NCBI RefSeq assembly: GCF_019802085.1
Contig: NZ_JAHVHV010000001.1
Coordinates: forward strand, 1,054,001 to 1,118,000
DNA: 64,000 nucleotides
Origin: Ferrimonas balearica
GTDB taxonomy: Bacteria > Pseudomonadota > Gammaproteobacteria > Enterobacterales > Shewanellaceae
Reading direction: 5' to 3'
Below are positions 43,701-50,978 of this stretch, piece by piece (positions within the stretch are counted from its first letter, which is position 1; each line of letters begins with the position of its first letter). The notes beneath the pieces were generated by a model, which saw only the letters and a program-made list of their open reading frames with translations, ran no database searches and had not been told where the DNA came from. The translations under genes were made by a program, and so were the position numbers.

Positions 43701-44896
43701 TTATCGGCACCGCCGAGCGCACCTCGGTGTACTACGCCATGGGGATCACCCAGCACACCACCGGCACCGACAACGTCCGCTCCCTGGCCAACCTGCAGCT
43801 GCTGTGCGGCAACATCGGCATGGCCGGTGGCGGGATCAACCCCCTGCGGGGCCAGAGTAACGTGCAGGGTGCCTGTGACATGGGGGCGCTGCCCAACTAC
43901 CTGCCGGGTTACCAGAAGCTGCCGGACGATGGCCTGATCGAACGCTTCCAGGGCCACTGGAACGCGCTGCTGCCGCGCACCCCGGGGCTCAAGCTGACCG
44001 AGATGGTGGACGCCATGGCCGAGGGCCAGCTTAAGGGCCTCTACGTCATGGGCGAGAACCCGGTGCTGTCGGATCCGGACCAGCACCACGTGCTCGAAGC
44101 GCTGGATGCCCTGGATTTCCTGGTGGTGCAGGACATCTTCCTCACCGAAACCGCCCAGCTGGCGGACGTGGTGCTGCCGGCCTTCGCCTTTGCCGAAAAG
44201 CAGGGTCACTTCACCAACACCGAGCGCCGGGTGCAGCGGCTGAACGCCGCGGTCAGCGCCCCGGGGGCGGCCCGGGCGGACTGGGCCATCCTGCAGTCGG
44301 TGGCCAACGCCATGGGCCACGATTGGGATTACGCCGACGAGCGGACGATCGCCGATGAAATTTGCGCCGTGACGCCGAGCTACCGGGGGATCACCTGGGA
44401 TCGCACCGAGCGCGAGTCCCTGCAATGGCCCTGCCCGGAGGTGACTCACCCGGGCACCCCCATCATGCACACCGAGCGTTTCCTGCTCACCGAGAAGGCG
44501 CAGTTTGCCGCAGTGCCCTTCCGGGTGGCGGCGGAACTGCCCTGCGAGGAGTACCCCCTGGTACTGACCACCGGGCGCCAGCTGGCCCAGTTCCACACCG
44601 GCACCATGACCCGCAAGACCGCGGGGCTGGACGCCATGGCCGGCCCGATGGCGGTGATCTCGGTTCCGGACGCCGAGCGTCTGGGGCTGGTGAACGGTCA
44701 GCCGATCAAGGTGGCCACCCGTCGCGGCGAGCTGACCCTGCCGGCGTTCATCACCAAGCGGATGCAGCCGGGGGTGGTGTTTGTGCCCTTCCACTTTGCC
44801 GAGGCGGCGGCCAACGTGCTGACCAACCCGGCGCTGGATCCCGTGGCCAAAATTCCGGAGTTCAAGGTGTGCGCCGTGAAGGTGCAGGCCGCCTGA
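40796..44896 (+). CDS. Formate dehydrogenase alpha subunit fused to a GltD-like NAD(P)H oxidoreductase
   Basis: A 1366-residue cytoplasmic fusion. Order: N-terminal 2Fe-2S domain (PALCGRNPNGPKTPCDLC); Cys-rich linker and GltD-like flavin domain with FAD motif IIGAGPAGLAAGYFLS and NAD(P) motif AVVGGGNTAIDCA; ferredoxin domain with CISCGQCVEAC and CAQCGMCIQACP; then the molybdopterin catalytic part starting CTYCGVGCGI (Cys695). The active-site ligand is Cys823 in DHCARLCHA where selenocysteine enzymes have Sec. So electrons from formate could pass through Fe-S clusters to FAD and NAD(P) on one chain, without separate beta and gamma subunits. No fdhD or chaperone gene is adjacent. Weak ribosome site; start fits the ferredoxin fold. 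The frame has no interruption. Confidence 0.9.
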   Translation: MIDITLDNQTLQAPEGARLLDFAKEQGASIPALCGRNPNGPKTPCDLCVVEVDGALTRSCELTLTQPITVVTHSEAITRHRQAALARILADHHADCEAPCKVACPAAVDVQSYLYHIAQGDAVKANAIVKESLPMPLSIGRVCPAFCESECRRTLVDEPLAIRQLKRHAADIDLAGEPHLAPVKDPIGKKVAIIGAGPAGLAAGYFLSHEGVEVDVFEAMPEAGGWLRYGIPEYRLPKATLAREVELMCRAGMRIHTNTALGREIKLDTLKQDYDAVCLAIGAQKAVRMDYPGSELDGVILGVDYLKAFSSGLPVATGQKVAVVGGGNTAIDCARTALRQGAEVTLIYRRTKADMPAEDYEIHEAEVEGVEFRFLSVPVENRADEYGRVCAVKVERLEMGEPDSSGRRRPEPTGEFEWLDFDTVIPAVSQKPDTSFIPKGAIPLTRWNTADACPDSLHTGIDNVFAIGDFRLGPATAVEAIGEGRRSAEAMLRYFEEGHFSPDPEQYNARKAESLKEVEARYYDEVPFKQRLKMPELTGERRTGSFDEVELGFEVDEAIAEAARCLACGCQKSQSCDLRDYATEYKIRDEDLAKPAPQKFAIDESSPFIRFDRNRCISCGQCVEACREQGVHNVLNFPTGEAMCRVQIGDGELMASSDCAQCGMCIQACPVGAITAKTQHQHGLAEQYKKVNTVCTYCGVGCGITLHVDEAKNAVVKVTGVEGSPVNDGMLCVKGRFGFDFIGSDERLTQPLVRRDGQLQPASWEEAIALVAERLGAIKATHGADALGGFSSAKTTNEDNYLFQKFVRVVLGTNNVDHCARLCHATTVTGLEPAVGSGAMTNDIPSIAQSDLILVIGSDTSNAHPIIASHLKQAVKQGARLVVIDPRKIDLAFHANLYLSQRPGTDVMLLNAVMQQILANGWQDSDYIAARTEEFEALEAEVMRSEYGLENAAAVTGIAPEQIAELARLIGTAERTSVYYAMGITQHTTGTDNVRSLANLQLLCGNIGMAGGGINPLRGQSNVQGACDMGALPNYLPGYQKLPDDGLIERFQGHWNALLPRTPGLKLTEMVDAMAEGQLKGLYVMGENPVLSDPDQHHVLEALDALDFLVVQDIFLTETAQLADVVLPAFAFAEKQGHFTNTERRVQRLNAAVSAPGAARADWAILQSVANAMGHDWDYADERTIADEICAVTPSYRGITWDRTERESLQWPCPEVTHPGTPIMHTERFLLTEKAQFAAVPFRVAAELPCEEYPLVLTTGRQLAQFHTGTMTRKTAGLDAMAGPMAVISVPDAERLGLVNGQPIKVATRRGELTLPAFITKRMQPGVVFVPFHFAEAAANVLTNPALDPVAKIPEFKVCAVKVQAA

Positions 44897-44911
44897 GAAA
44901 ACGCCGGATAA

Positions 44912-44942
44912 GAAAAGCCCACCCACTGCGGTGGGCTTTTTT
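44912..44942 (+). terminator. Terminator after formate dehydrogenase fusion
   Basis: GCCCACC-CACTGC-GGTGGGC followed by six T. Confidence 0.85.
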
Positions 44943-44961
44943 GTGCCCGGGTTGGGGCTGT

Positions 44962-44977
44962 TACGCATAGGGGCATA
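44962..44977. promoter_or_regulatory. Dyad TACGC-N6-GCATA
   Basis: TACGC-ATAGGG-GCATA upstream of the transglutaminase-like gene has the same 5-N6-5 format and nearly the same arms as the two sites at 55656 and 55688. It lies 93 bases before the start codon. Possible site of a shared regulator. Confidence 0.4.
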
Positions 44978-45070
44978 AACACAAAGCCATTGTATTGAAT
45001 GGGGTTTTGCCGCATGTTGCGACTTCAATATGGACGTTGAGGGCGTGGATGCCCGTACAAGGAGAGGTTG

Positions 45071-46279
45071 ATGAAGCAATTGAAAAGGCCGCTGGCCGGG
45101 GCACTGCTGTGCCTGTGGGCGACCGGCGCCTGGGCCGAGGCGCTGTGGAAGGTGGAGGTGACCGACACCAACAACTTCCAGACCCTGTCGGTGGAGTCCG
45201 CCGAGGAGTTGAGCCTGGGTCAAGACCCGGCGCTGATGGCCTACGTGATGGAGCGGGTGCGCTTTGCCGGCCACTCGGATCCGGATCTCTTTATCGAGGT
45301 GATGGATTGGGTGGCCAGCCAGTGGCAGCACGATGGCATGAACCAACCGCCGGCGGGGATGAGCTCACTGGAGATCCTCAAAAGCGTGCACGAGCAGGGG
45401 GAGCGCTACCGCTGCGTGGAGTACGGCCAGGTGATGGCGGACATCCTCTCGGCCATGGGCCACCACAGTCGTCAAATCGGCCTGCAATCCACCGACGTGG
45501 CCTACGGGGGCTTCGCCATGGGCCACGTGGCCACCGAGGTGTGGTCCAATGCGCTGAACAAGTGGGTGTTCTTCGACCCCCAGTTCAGCATCTACGCCCA
45601 GCACCAGGGGCAGTACCTCAATGTCTACGACATCTTCGCCCTGAAGCAGGCGGGCCAGTTTGAGGCCATCGACTTTGTCATCACCCCGGCCTTTGCCGCC
45701 GCCAACGCCCTGGAGCCGCAGAGCGTGGCAAAGGAGTACGCCGGTTTCTTGGGCAACTACCTGGGCTTTCACACCTCCTCGCGTCACCTCTATGGCAAGC
45801 GCCAGCGGGTCTACCTGATGATGGAGGCGCAGCAGCCGGCGCTGACCTTCCAGGGGATGGGCTCCGAGTCGTTGCGGGTGTTCACCCGCATGCCCGAGGT
45901 CGCCTACCCGCAGCTCAATCAAACCCTGGTCTCCCTGACGGCCCTGCCCAGTGACAACGACGACGGCAACTTCCAAAAAGTCATGGAGACGTTCGATATC
46001 CAGACCAACGAGGACTACCTGGCCCACATGTGGCGGGTTGCCGCGCGGGGGGAGCTGTCGATGCAGCTGCACAGCGCCATGAACGGCTTTGATCGTTTCC
46101 AGGTACGCCACAACGGCGGCCCCTGGCAGGACCTGGAGGGCGACCGCCACAGCTTGACCCTATCCCAGGGCGCCAACCGGTTCGAGGCCCGCAGCGTCTC
46201 GGCCCTGGGGGTGCTGGGGCCGGTGACCTTTATCGAGGTGCACTACGGGCCCGACGAGTCTGAGGACCCCAAAGCCTAA
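45071..46279 (+). CDS. Secreted transglutaminase-like protein
   Basis: A 402-residue protein with signal peptide MKQLKRPLAGALLCLWATGAWA. A transglutaminase/papain-like core has a plausible triad Cys115 (ERYRCVEYG), His152 (MGHVATEVW) and Asp169 (WVFFDPQ). The C-terminal part is predicted beta-rich (RFQVRHNGGPWQDLEGD) and may be an Ig-like accessory domain. The ATG follows AAGGAGAGGTTG. Flanked by terminators on both sides, so it is monocistronic. It could act as a peptidase or amidase on envelope peptides; the substrate is unknown. Confidence 0.75.
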   Translation: MKQLKRPLAGALLCLWATGAWAEALWKVEVTDTNNFQTLSVESAEELSLGQDPALMAYVMERVRFAGHSDPDLFIEVMDWVASQWQHDGMNQPPAGMSSLEILKSVHEQGERYRCVEYGQVMADILSAMGHHSRQIGLQSTDVAYGGFAMGHVATEVWSNALNKWVFFDPQFSIYAQHQGQYLNVYDIFALKQAGQFEAIDFVITPAFAAANALEPQSVAKEYAGFLGNYLGFHTSSRHLYGKRQRVYLMMEAQQPALTFQGMGSESLRVFTRMPEVAYPQLNQTLVSLTALPSDNDDGNFQKVMETFDIQTNEDYLAHMWRVAARGELSMQLHSAMNGFDRFQVRHNGGPWQDLEGDRHSLTLSQGANRFEARSVSALGVLGPVTFIEVHYGPDESEDPKA

Positions 46280-46284
46280 GCGCC

Positions 46285-46312
46285 AAGCCCGTCCCGGTGA
46301 CGGGCTTTTTTC
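46285..46312 (+). terminator. Terminator after transglutaminase-like gene
   Basis: AAGCCCGTC-CCGGT-GACGGGCTT with a following T-run. Confidence 0.85.
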
Positions 46313-46390
46313 TGTCTGTAAAACAGTGGTATAACGACTCAAACGTCCGGCCAGTCGGGCCGCAGAACAACCCAAAAGGATGGCAATACC

Positions 46391-46837
46391 ATGAAAGGAC
46401 TTCGTACCCTGGCGCTCGGCCTCACCCTGGCGCTGTCGATGCCGCTGCAGGCGGGGGTCTACTCCCAGGATCTCTCCCGCTGCCTGGTAGAGGGCTCCAC
46501 CACCGAGGACAAGTTCCTGCTGGTGAAGTGGATGTTCAGTGCCGCGGCGCAGCACCCGGCGGTGGGGGACATCGCCGATTTGAGCGAGGCCCAGGCGGAT
46601 CTGATCAATCGCGATGCCGCCAACCTCTTTGTCACCCTCATCACCGAGGTGTGCAAGGAGACCGCGGTCAAGGCGGTGAAGTTCGAGGGGCCCAAGGCGC
46701 TGGAGGGGGCGTTCGAGGTGCTGGGCCAGGTGGCGGCCACCGAGCTGTTCGCCAGCCCCGAGGTGGCCAAGAGCCTGGCTGGGCTGGAATCCCACGTGGA
46801 CAACGCCAAGCTGGAGGCGACCTTCTCCGGCCAGTAA
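46391..46837 (+). CDS. Small periplasmic protein of unknown function (148 aa)
   Basis: A 148-residue secreted helical protein with signal peptide MKGLRTLALGLTLALSMPLQA. Two Cys in the mature part (SRCLVE, EVCKET) could form a disulfide. The segment FLLVKWMFSAAAQHPAVGDIADLS is characteristic but I cannot name the family. Flanked by terminators on both sides, so it is transcribed alone. Confidence 0.72.
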   Translation: MKGLRTLALGLTLALSMPLQAGVYSQDLSRCLVEGSTTEDKFLLVKWMFSAAAQHPAVGDIADLSEAQADLINRDAANLFVTLITEVCKETAVKAVKFEGPKALEGAFEVLGQVAATELFASPEVAKSLAGLESHVDNAKLEATFSGQ

Positions 46838-46848
46838 GGCGGCCCTGA

Positions 46849-46882
46849 CAACACACACCCCGCTTCGGCGGGGTGTGTTGTT
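46849..46882. terminator. Hairpin terminator between convergent genes
   Basis: CACACCCCGC-TTCG-GCGGGGTGTG followed by TTGTTTT, between genes ending at 46837 and 46898. Confidence 0.8.
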
Positions 46883-46897
46883 TTAAGCGGTGGAGAC

Positions 46898-47701
46898 TCA
46901 GTCCCAGTCCGGGGCGAAGTCCGGGTTGGCCAGGCGTTCGCCCCGATCCAACCGCTCGATTTGCGCCATGTCCGTTTCGTCCAGGGTGACGTTTGACGAG
47001 GCCAGGTTGGCTTCCAGGTTGGCGGCCTTGGTGGAGGAGGGGATGGTGGCCATCTCCAGTTGCCGCACCCAGGCCAGAGTAACCTGGGCCGGGGTGACGC
47101 CGTGCTTGTCGGCGATCCCCAGGATCACCGGGTCGCTGAGCACCTTGCCCACCGCCAGGGGCATGTAGGCGGTCACCTCGATGCCGTTGGCTTCGCAATG
47201 ATCCACCACCAGGGCGTTTTGCAGGTAGGGGTGCACCTCCACCTGGTTGGTCAGCAGGGCACCGCTGCCGAGGATCTCAATCGCCTCATCCATCTGGGCC
47301 CGGGTGAAGTTGGAGACGCCGATGTGGCGGGTCAGTCCCTGGGTCCGGCAGGCCTGCAGACACCCCAGGTAATCCTCCATCGACGGCCCGGCTTTGGGGG
47401 GCCAGTGGATCAGCAGCAGATCCACATAGTCGGTCTTCAACTTGGCCAGACTCTCTTTGACGCTGTCGATAAAGCGCGCCGGGTCCAGGTTATCCAGCCA
47501 CACCTTGGTGGTGAGGAAAAGCTCGCCCCGGTCCAGGCCGCTGTCGGCGATGGCCTGGCCCACTTCGGCTTCGTTGCCGTAGATCTGGGCGGTGTCGATG
47601 TGGCGGTAGCCCAGCTGCAGCGCGGTCTTGACCGACTGGTAGGCGACGTCCTCTTTCAGGCGAAAGGTGCCAGCGCCCATGGCGGGCAGGGGGGAGGTCA
47701 T
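46898..47701 (-). CDS. dkgB: Aldo/keto reductase, 2,5-diketo-D-gluconate reductase B-like
   Basis: A 267-residue cytoplasmic NADPH-dependent reductase, the same length as E. coli DkgB. Motifs: ALQLGYRHIDTAQIYGNEAEVG with catalytic Asp and Tyr, VDLLLIHWP with the catalytic His, TRHIGVSNF, and the NADPH-binding IPSSTKAANLEANL at the C-terminus. The ATG at 47701 has an AAGGAG site. Divergent from the rhomboid gene. Typical substrates are aldehydes such as methylglyoxal. Confidence 0.88.
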   Translation of the reverse strand: MTSPLPAMGAGTFRLKEDVAYQSVKTALQLGYRHIDTAQIYGNEAEVGQAIADSGLDRGELFLTTKVWLDNLDPARFIDSVKESLAKLKTDYVDLLLIHWPPKAGPSMEDYLGCLQACRTQGLTRHIGVSNFTRAQMDEAIEILGSGALLTNQVEVHPYLQNALVVDHCEANGIEVTAYMPLAVGKVLSDPVILGIADKHGVTPAQVTLAWVRQLEMATIPSSTKAANLEANLASSNVTLDETDMAQIERLDRGERLANPDFAPDWD

Positions 47702-47860
47702 GGGTGTCTCCTTAGGGTTGTCAGGCTGTCCTTGGGTTGAGTCATCGAAGAATATGGTGCGCGCCATTGATTTGCGAACTTTTCTCCCCCATGTGATGTG
47801 AGAGAGGCCGCCGTGGCCGGGTCCTCTTGTTAGCCCCGAATCAACCACCAAGGAGCATCG

Positions 47861-48547
47861 ATGACCCCAGCCCGCCCGGACCGAACCCTCTCCCAGAGCG
47901 TCCTTTTGATGAGCTGGGTGCTGCTGGTGCTGTGGATCATCAAGGCCGCCGAATGGCTTTTGGGGATGGATCTTTCGGTGCTGGGGGTGGCCCCGCGCAC
48001 GCTGCCGGGGCTGGTGGGGATCCCCCTGGCGCCGCTGATTCACGGCTCCGCCGCTCACCTGGCGGCCAACAGCGTGGGGCTGCTGGTGCTGGGGGCCGCG
48101 CTCATCTACGGCTACCCCAAGACCCGTTGGAAGGTGGTGGCCCTGGTGTGGCTGGTCAGTGGTGTGGGCGTTTGGCTGTTTGCCCGCCCAAGCGTGCACT
48201 TTGGGGCCAGCGGCCTAACCCATGGGATCTTCTTCTATCTGCTGCTCTCCAGCTTGCTGCGCCGGGACAAGCGCTCCCTGGCGCTGATGATGATCGCCTT
48301 TTTCATGTTCGGCGGCATGATCTACAGCATCTTTCCCCGGGAGATGGGGATCTCCTACGAGTCCCATCTGGCCGGCGCCATCGCCGGGGTGGTGGGGGCC
48401 CTGCTGTGGTGGCGCCAGGATCCCAAGCCGGAGGTGAAACGCTACGACTGGGAGGGGCAGGGGGCCACCGATGAGGAGGACCCTGAGGATCCCATCGGCG
48501 ATCTCTGGCGTCGCAATCCGGACGACGAGCCCCCCTCCAAGCCCTGA
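47861..48547 (+). CDS. Rhomboid-family intramembrane serine protease
   Basis: A 228-residue six-helix membrane protein. The catalytic dyad is Ser117 in HFGASGLTHG and His169 in SYESHLAGA; the oxyanion-side residues HGSAAHLAANS (Asn70) are in place. The C-terminal tail of about 50 residues is acidic and cytoplasmic (DEEDPEDPIGD). Ribosome site AAGGAG. Substrate unknown. Confidence 0.9.
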   Translation: MTPARPDRTLSQSVLLMSWVLLVLWIIKAAEWLLGMDLSVLGVAPRTLPGLVGIPLAPLIHGSAAHLAANSVGLLVLGAALIYGYPKTRWKVVALVWLVSGVGVWLFARPSVHFGASGLTHGIFFYLLLSSLLRRDKRSLALMMIAFFMFGGMIYSIFPREMGISYESHLAGAIAGVVGALLWWRQDPKPEVKRYDWEGQGATDEEDPEDPIGDLWRRNPDDEPPSKP

Positions 48548-48738
48548 ATCCGCCCTTGGGTGCCCAATCTCCGGCAACCCCCTCGGCGCCTTTACCCCAG
48601 ACGTTAAGCTCAGGTTAGGGCTCACCCCCTAGTCTCTTGCCCGCGCCCTGCGAGCCTAAACGCATGGTGGCGATGAGGAAAAACCATCGGGGGATCCCGA
48701 TTGCCGAGATGAGGGGCACTGGCGTGGTAGGCGGGAGT

Positions 48739-49032
48739 ATGACGGGAAAGGGGCTGATAAGCCTGTTGCTGCTGTGCAGTCCGGCGCTGGCGGCGGAACA
48801 CCCTTGCGAGCCGGTGGGCGAGATGGCCGAAGCGGTGATGCTGTCGCGCCAACTGGGCACCCCTATGGCGGAGGTGATGTTCGACGCCGAGGTGGCGCTG
48901 CTTCGGGAGATGGTGATCGCCGCCTACATCCACCCCCGCTGGCCGGAGCAAGCGCGACAAACCCGTGCCGTGGCCCAGTTTCGTGACCGCTTCGAGCGCC
49001 GCTGCAATCAGGCACAGGGCCCACGTCCCTAA
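48739..49032 (+). CDS. Small secreted protein of unknown function (97 aa)
   Basis: Begins MTGKGLISLLLLCSPALAAEH, a short signal peptide, followed by a helical mature chain of about 78 residues with MAEAVMLSRQLGTPMAEVMFD. Two Cys (HPCEP, RRCNQ) may pair. The start is uncertain: the signal peptide favours 48739, but in-frame ATGs exist at 48664 and 48673. Not recognised. Confidence 0.6.
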   Translation: MTGKGLISLLLLCSPALAAEHPCEPVGEMAEAVMLSRQLGTPMAEVMFDAEVALLREMVIAAYIHPRWPEQARQTRAVAQFRDRFERRCNQAQGPRP

Positions 49033-49161
49033 GCTGTCCGAGCGCGCGTTTCCCCCGGGGTGGCCTTTTCGGACAGGGGATCCTGTCTTCAATGGTCACT
49101 TGACCGACATAAAGCGTTGCCAATATGTTGCCGGACTATACGAAGACCAAGGAAACAGGCA

Positions 49162-50931
49162 ATGCATCAGGGACTTTCACGCCGTCACTTTCTCAAAATT
49201 TCCGCCCTCGGCGCCGGCAGCGCCGTGCTCTCCATGGGGCTGACCGCCTGCAGTGACAACGACCAGGACAGCGATCCCAACCCGGTGGCCGCCCGCTTTG
49301 ATCATGGGGTGGCCAGTGGCGATCCCAGCCACAAGGGGCTCATCCTCTGGACCCGGGTGACCCCGGAATCGGAGCAGAGCGTGACCGTGAGCTGGGAGGT
49401 GGCCAGCGACGCTGAGTTCACCCAGCTGGTCACCAACGGCAGCACCACCACAGGGCCGGAGCGGGACTACACCGTCAAGGTGGACGCCCAGGGGCTGGAG
49501 TCGGGTCAGCGCTACTACTACCGGTTCCGCTGCGGCGAAACGGACTCCCCGGTGGGCCAGGGCAAGACCCTGCCCGAAGGGGCGGTGGAGCGGGTCACCC
49601 TGGCGGTGGTCAGCTGCGCCAACTACCCCGCCGGTCACTTCCACGTCTATGCCGAGGTGGCTAAGCTCAGTGAGCTGGATGCGGTGGTGCACCTGGGGGA
49701 TTACCTCTACGAGTACGAGCAGGGGGGCTACGCGTCCGAGGATGCCGAGGCCCTGGGGCGCCAGGTGGTGCCGGCGCACGAAATGGTGAGCCTGGCGGAT
49801 TACCGGGCCCGCTACGCCCAGTACCGCACCGATCCCAAGCTGCAGGCGGCCCACGCGGCCCACAGCTTCATCTCCGTCTGGGACGATCATGAGATCGCCA
49901 ACGACGCCTGGCGTGATGGCGCCGAGAACCACAACGAGGGGGAGGGCGAGTACGAGGCGCGCAAGCTGGCGGCGCTGCAGGCCTACTTCGAGTGGTTGCC
50001 GATCCGGCCTCCCAGCCAGGCGGACTTCAGCGATCTTATCTACCGCAGCTTCGCCTTTGGTCAGCTGGCGGCCCTGCACATGATGGACACCCGGGTGATC
50101 GGCCGCGATCAGCAGCTCGATTACGCCAACTACCAGGACCCGTCCACCGGCGCCTTCGACGGCGCCCGTTTTGCCGCCGAGATCAGCGACCCCAACCGCA
50201 CGCTTTTGGGGGCGGAGCAGCTGACCTGGCTGCAGGGGGAGCTGCTCACCAACGACGCCACCTGGCAGGTGCTGGGCCAGCAGGTGCTGATGGGCACCAT
50301 GGTGCTGCCGGCGGCCATCGCCACTCAGCAGATGTCCCTGTCGGAGTTTGCCGACCTGGCCTACATCGCCCAGCTGGCCCAGCGGGCCCAGGCCGGAGAC
50401 ACCTTGACCCAGGAGGAGCAGGCCTATCTGCTGGTCAACGGCCCCCGGCTGACCCCGGAGGTGATCGCCGCCCTGCAGCAGCCGTCCATCCCCTACAACC
50501 TGGATGCCTGGGACGGCTATGCCTACGAGCGGGAGGTGGTGCTGGGCACGGCGCTGGCGGCGGACGCCAACCTGGTGGTGCTGGCCGGTGACACTCACAA
50601 CGCCTGGGCCAACAACCTCTTAAACGCGGCCGGGCAGGCGGTGGGGGTGGAGCTTGCCACCGCCTCGGTCACCTCGCCGGGCCTGGAGTCCTACCTAGGG
50701 ATCGCCCCGGAGGGGGTGGTCGAGGCCGAAGCGGGGATCCAGTCTCTGGTGGCGGGGCTGGAGTACGTCAACGTGGCGGACCGGGGCTTTATGACGGTGA
50801 CCTTCACCCCCACCGAGGCCCAGGCCCACTGGCAGTTTGTCAGCACCATCAAGTCCGAGGACTACGCATTGATGCCCGACAGAGCTAAGCGGATGAGCGT
50901 CGCGGCGGGCAGCAAACGCCTGAAGGCGTAA
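49162..50931 (+). CDS. phoD: Alkaline phosphatase D (PhoD) family phosphodiesterase
   Basis: A 589-residue Tat-exported enzyme. The signal has the twin-arginine motif SRRHFLKIS and a lipobox-like TACS. An N-terminal Fn3-like PhoD_N domain (FDHGVASGDPSHKGLILWTRV) precedes the metallophosphatase domain with VVSCANYP, HLGDYLYEY, SVWDDHEIANDAW, and LAGDTHNAWANNL, which supply the Fe/Ca ligands. The start at 49162 follows AAGGAAA. It would release phosphate from phosphodiesters or monoesters in the periplasm; no Pho box was seen. Confidence 0.93.
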   Translation: MHQGLSRRHFLKISALGAGSAVLSMGLTACSDNDQDSDPNPVAARFDHGVASGDPSHKGLILWTRVTPESEQSVTVSWEVASDAEFTQLVTNGSTTTGPERDYTVKVDAQGLESGQRYYYRFRCGETDSPVGQGKTLPEGAVERVTLAVVSCANYPAGHFHVYAEVAKLSELDAVVHLGDYLYEYEQGGYASEDAEALGRQVVPAHEMVSLADYRARYAQYRTDPKLQAAHAAHSFISVWDDHEIANDAWRDGAENHNEGEGEYEARKLAALQAYFEWLPIRPPSQADFSDLIYRSFAFGQLAALHMMDTRVIGRDQQLDYANYQDPSTGAFDGARFAAEISDPNRTLLGAEQLTWLQGELLTNDATWQVLGQQVLMGTMVLPAAIATQQMSLSEFADLAYIAQLAQRAQAGDTLTQEEQAYLLVNGPRLTPEVIAALQQPSIPYNLDAWDGYAYEREVVLGTALAADANLVVLAGDTHNAWANNLLNAAGQAVGVELATASVTSPGLESYLGIAPEGVVEAEAGIQSLVAGLEYVNVADRGFMTVTFTPTEAQAHWQFVSTIKSEDYALMPDRAKRMSVAAGSKRLKA

Positions 50932-50941
50932 CCGCTCAAAG

Positions 50942-50974
50942 AAAAAGGGCCCGACTCCAATGTCGGGCCCTTTT
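50942..50974. terminator. Bidirectional terminator
   Basis: AAAAAGGGCCCGAC-TCCAAT-GTCGGGCCCTTTT between convergent phoD and the response-regulator gene. Confidence 0.88.
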
Positions 50975-50978
50975 CGGT

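Noticed and set aside
40754-45346. A very long open frame on the minus strand opposite the formate dehydrogenase fusion (about 1530 codons), and similar ones at 154-2472 (+), 9674-11521 (-) and 12521-13864 (-).
   Set aside because: They lie antisense to clear, full-length enzymes and pumps; their translations are low-complexity, rich in Gly, His, Val and Leu. They follow from strong codon bias in a GC-rich genome.
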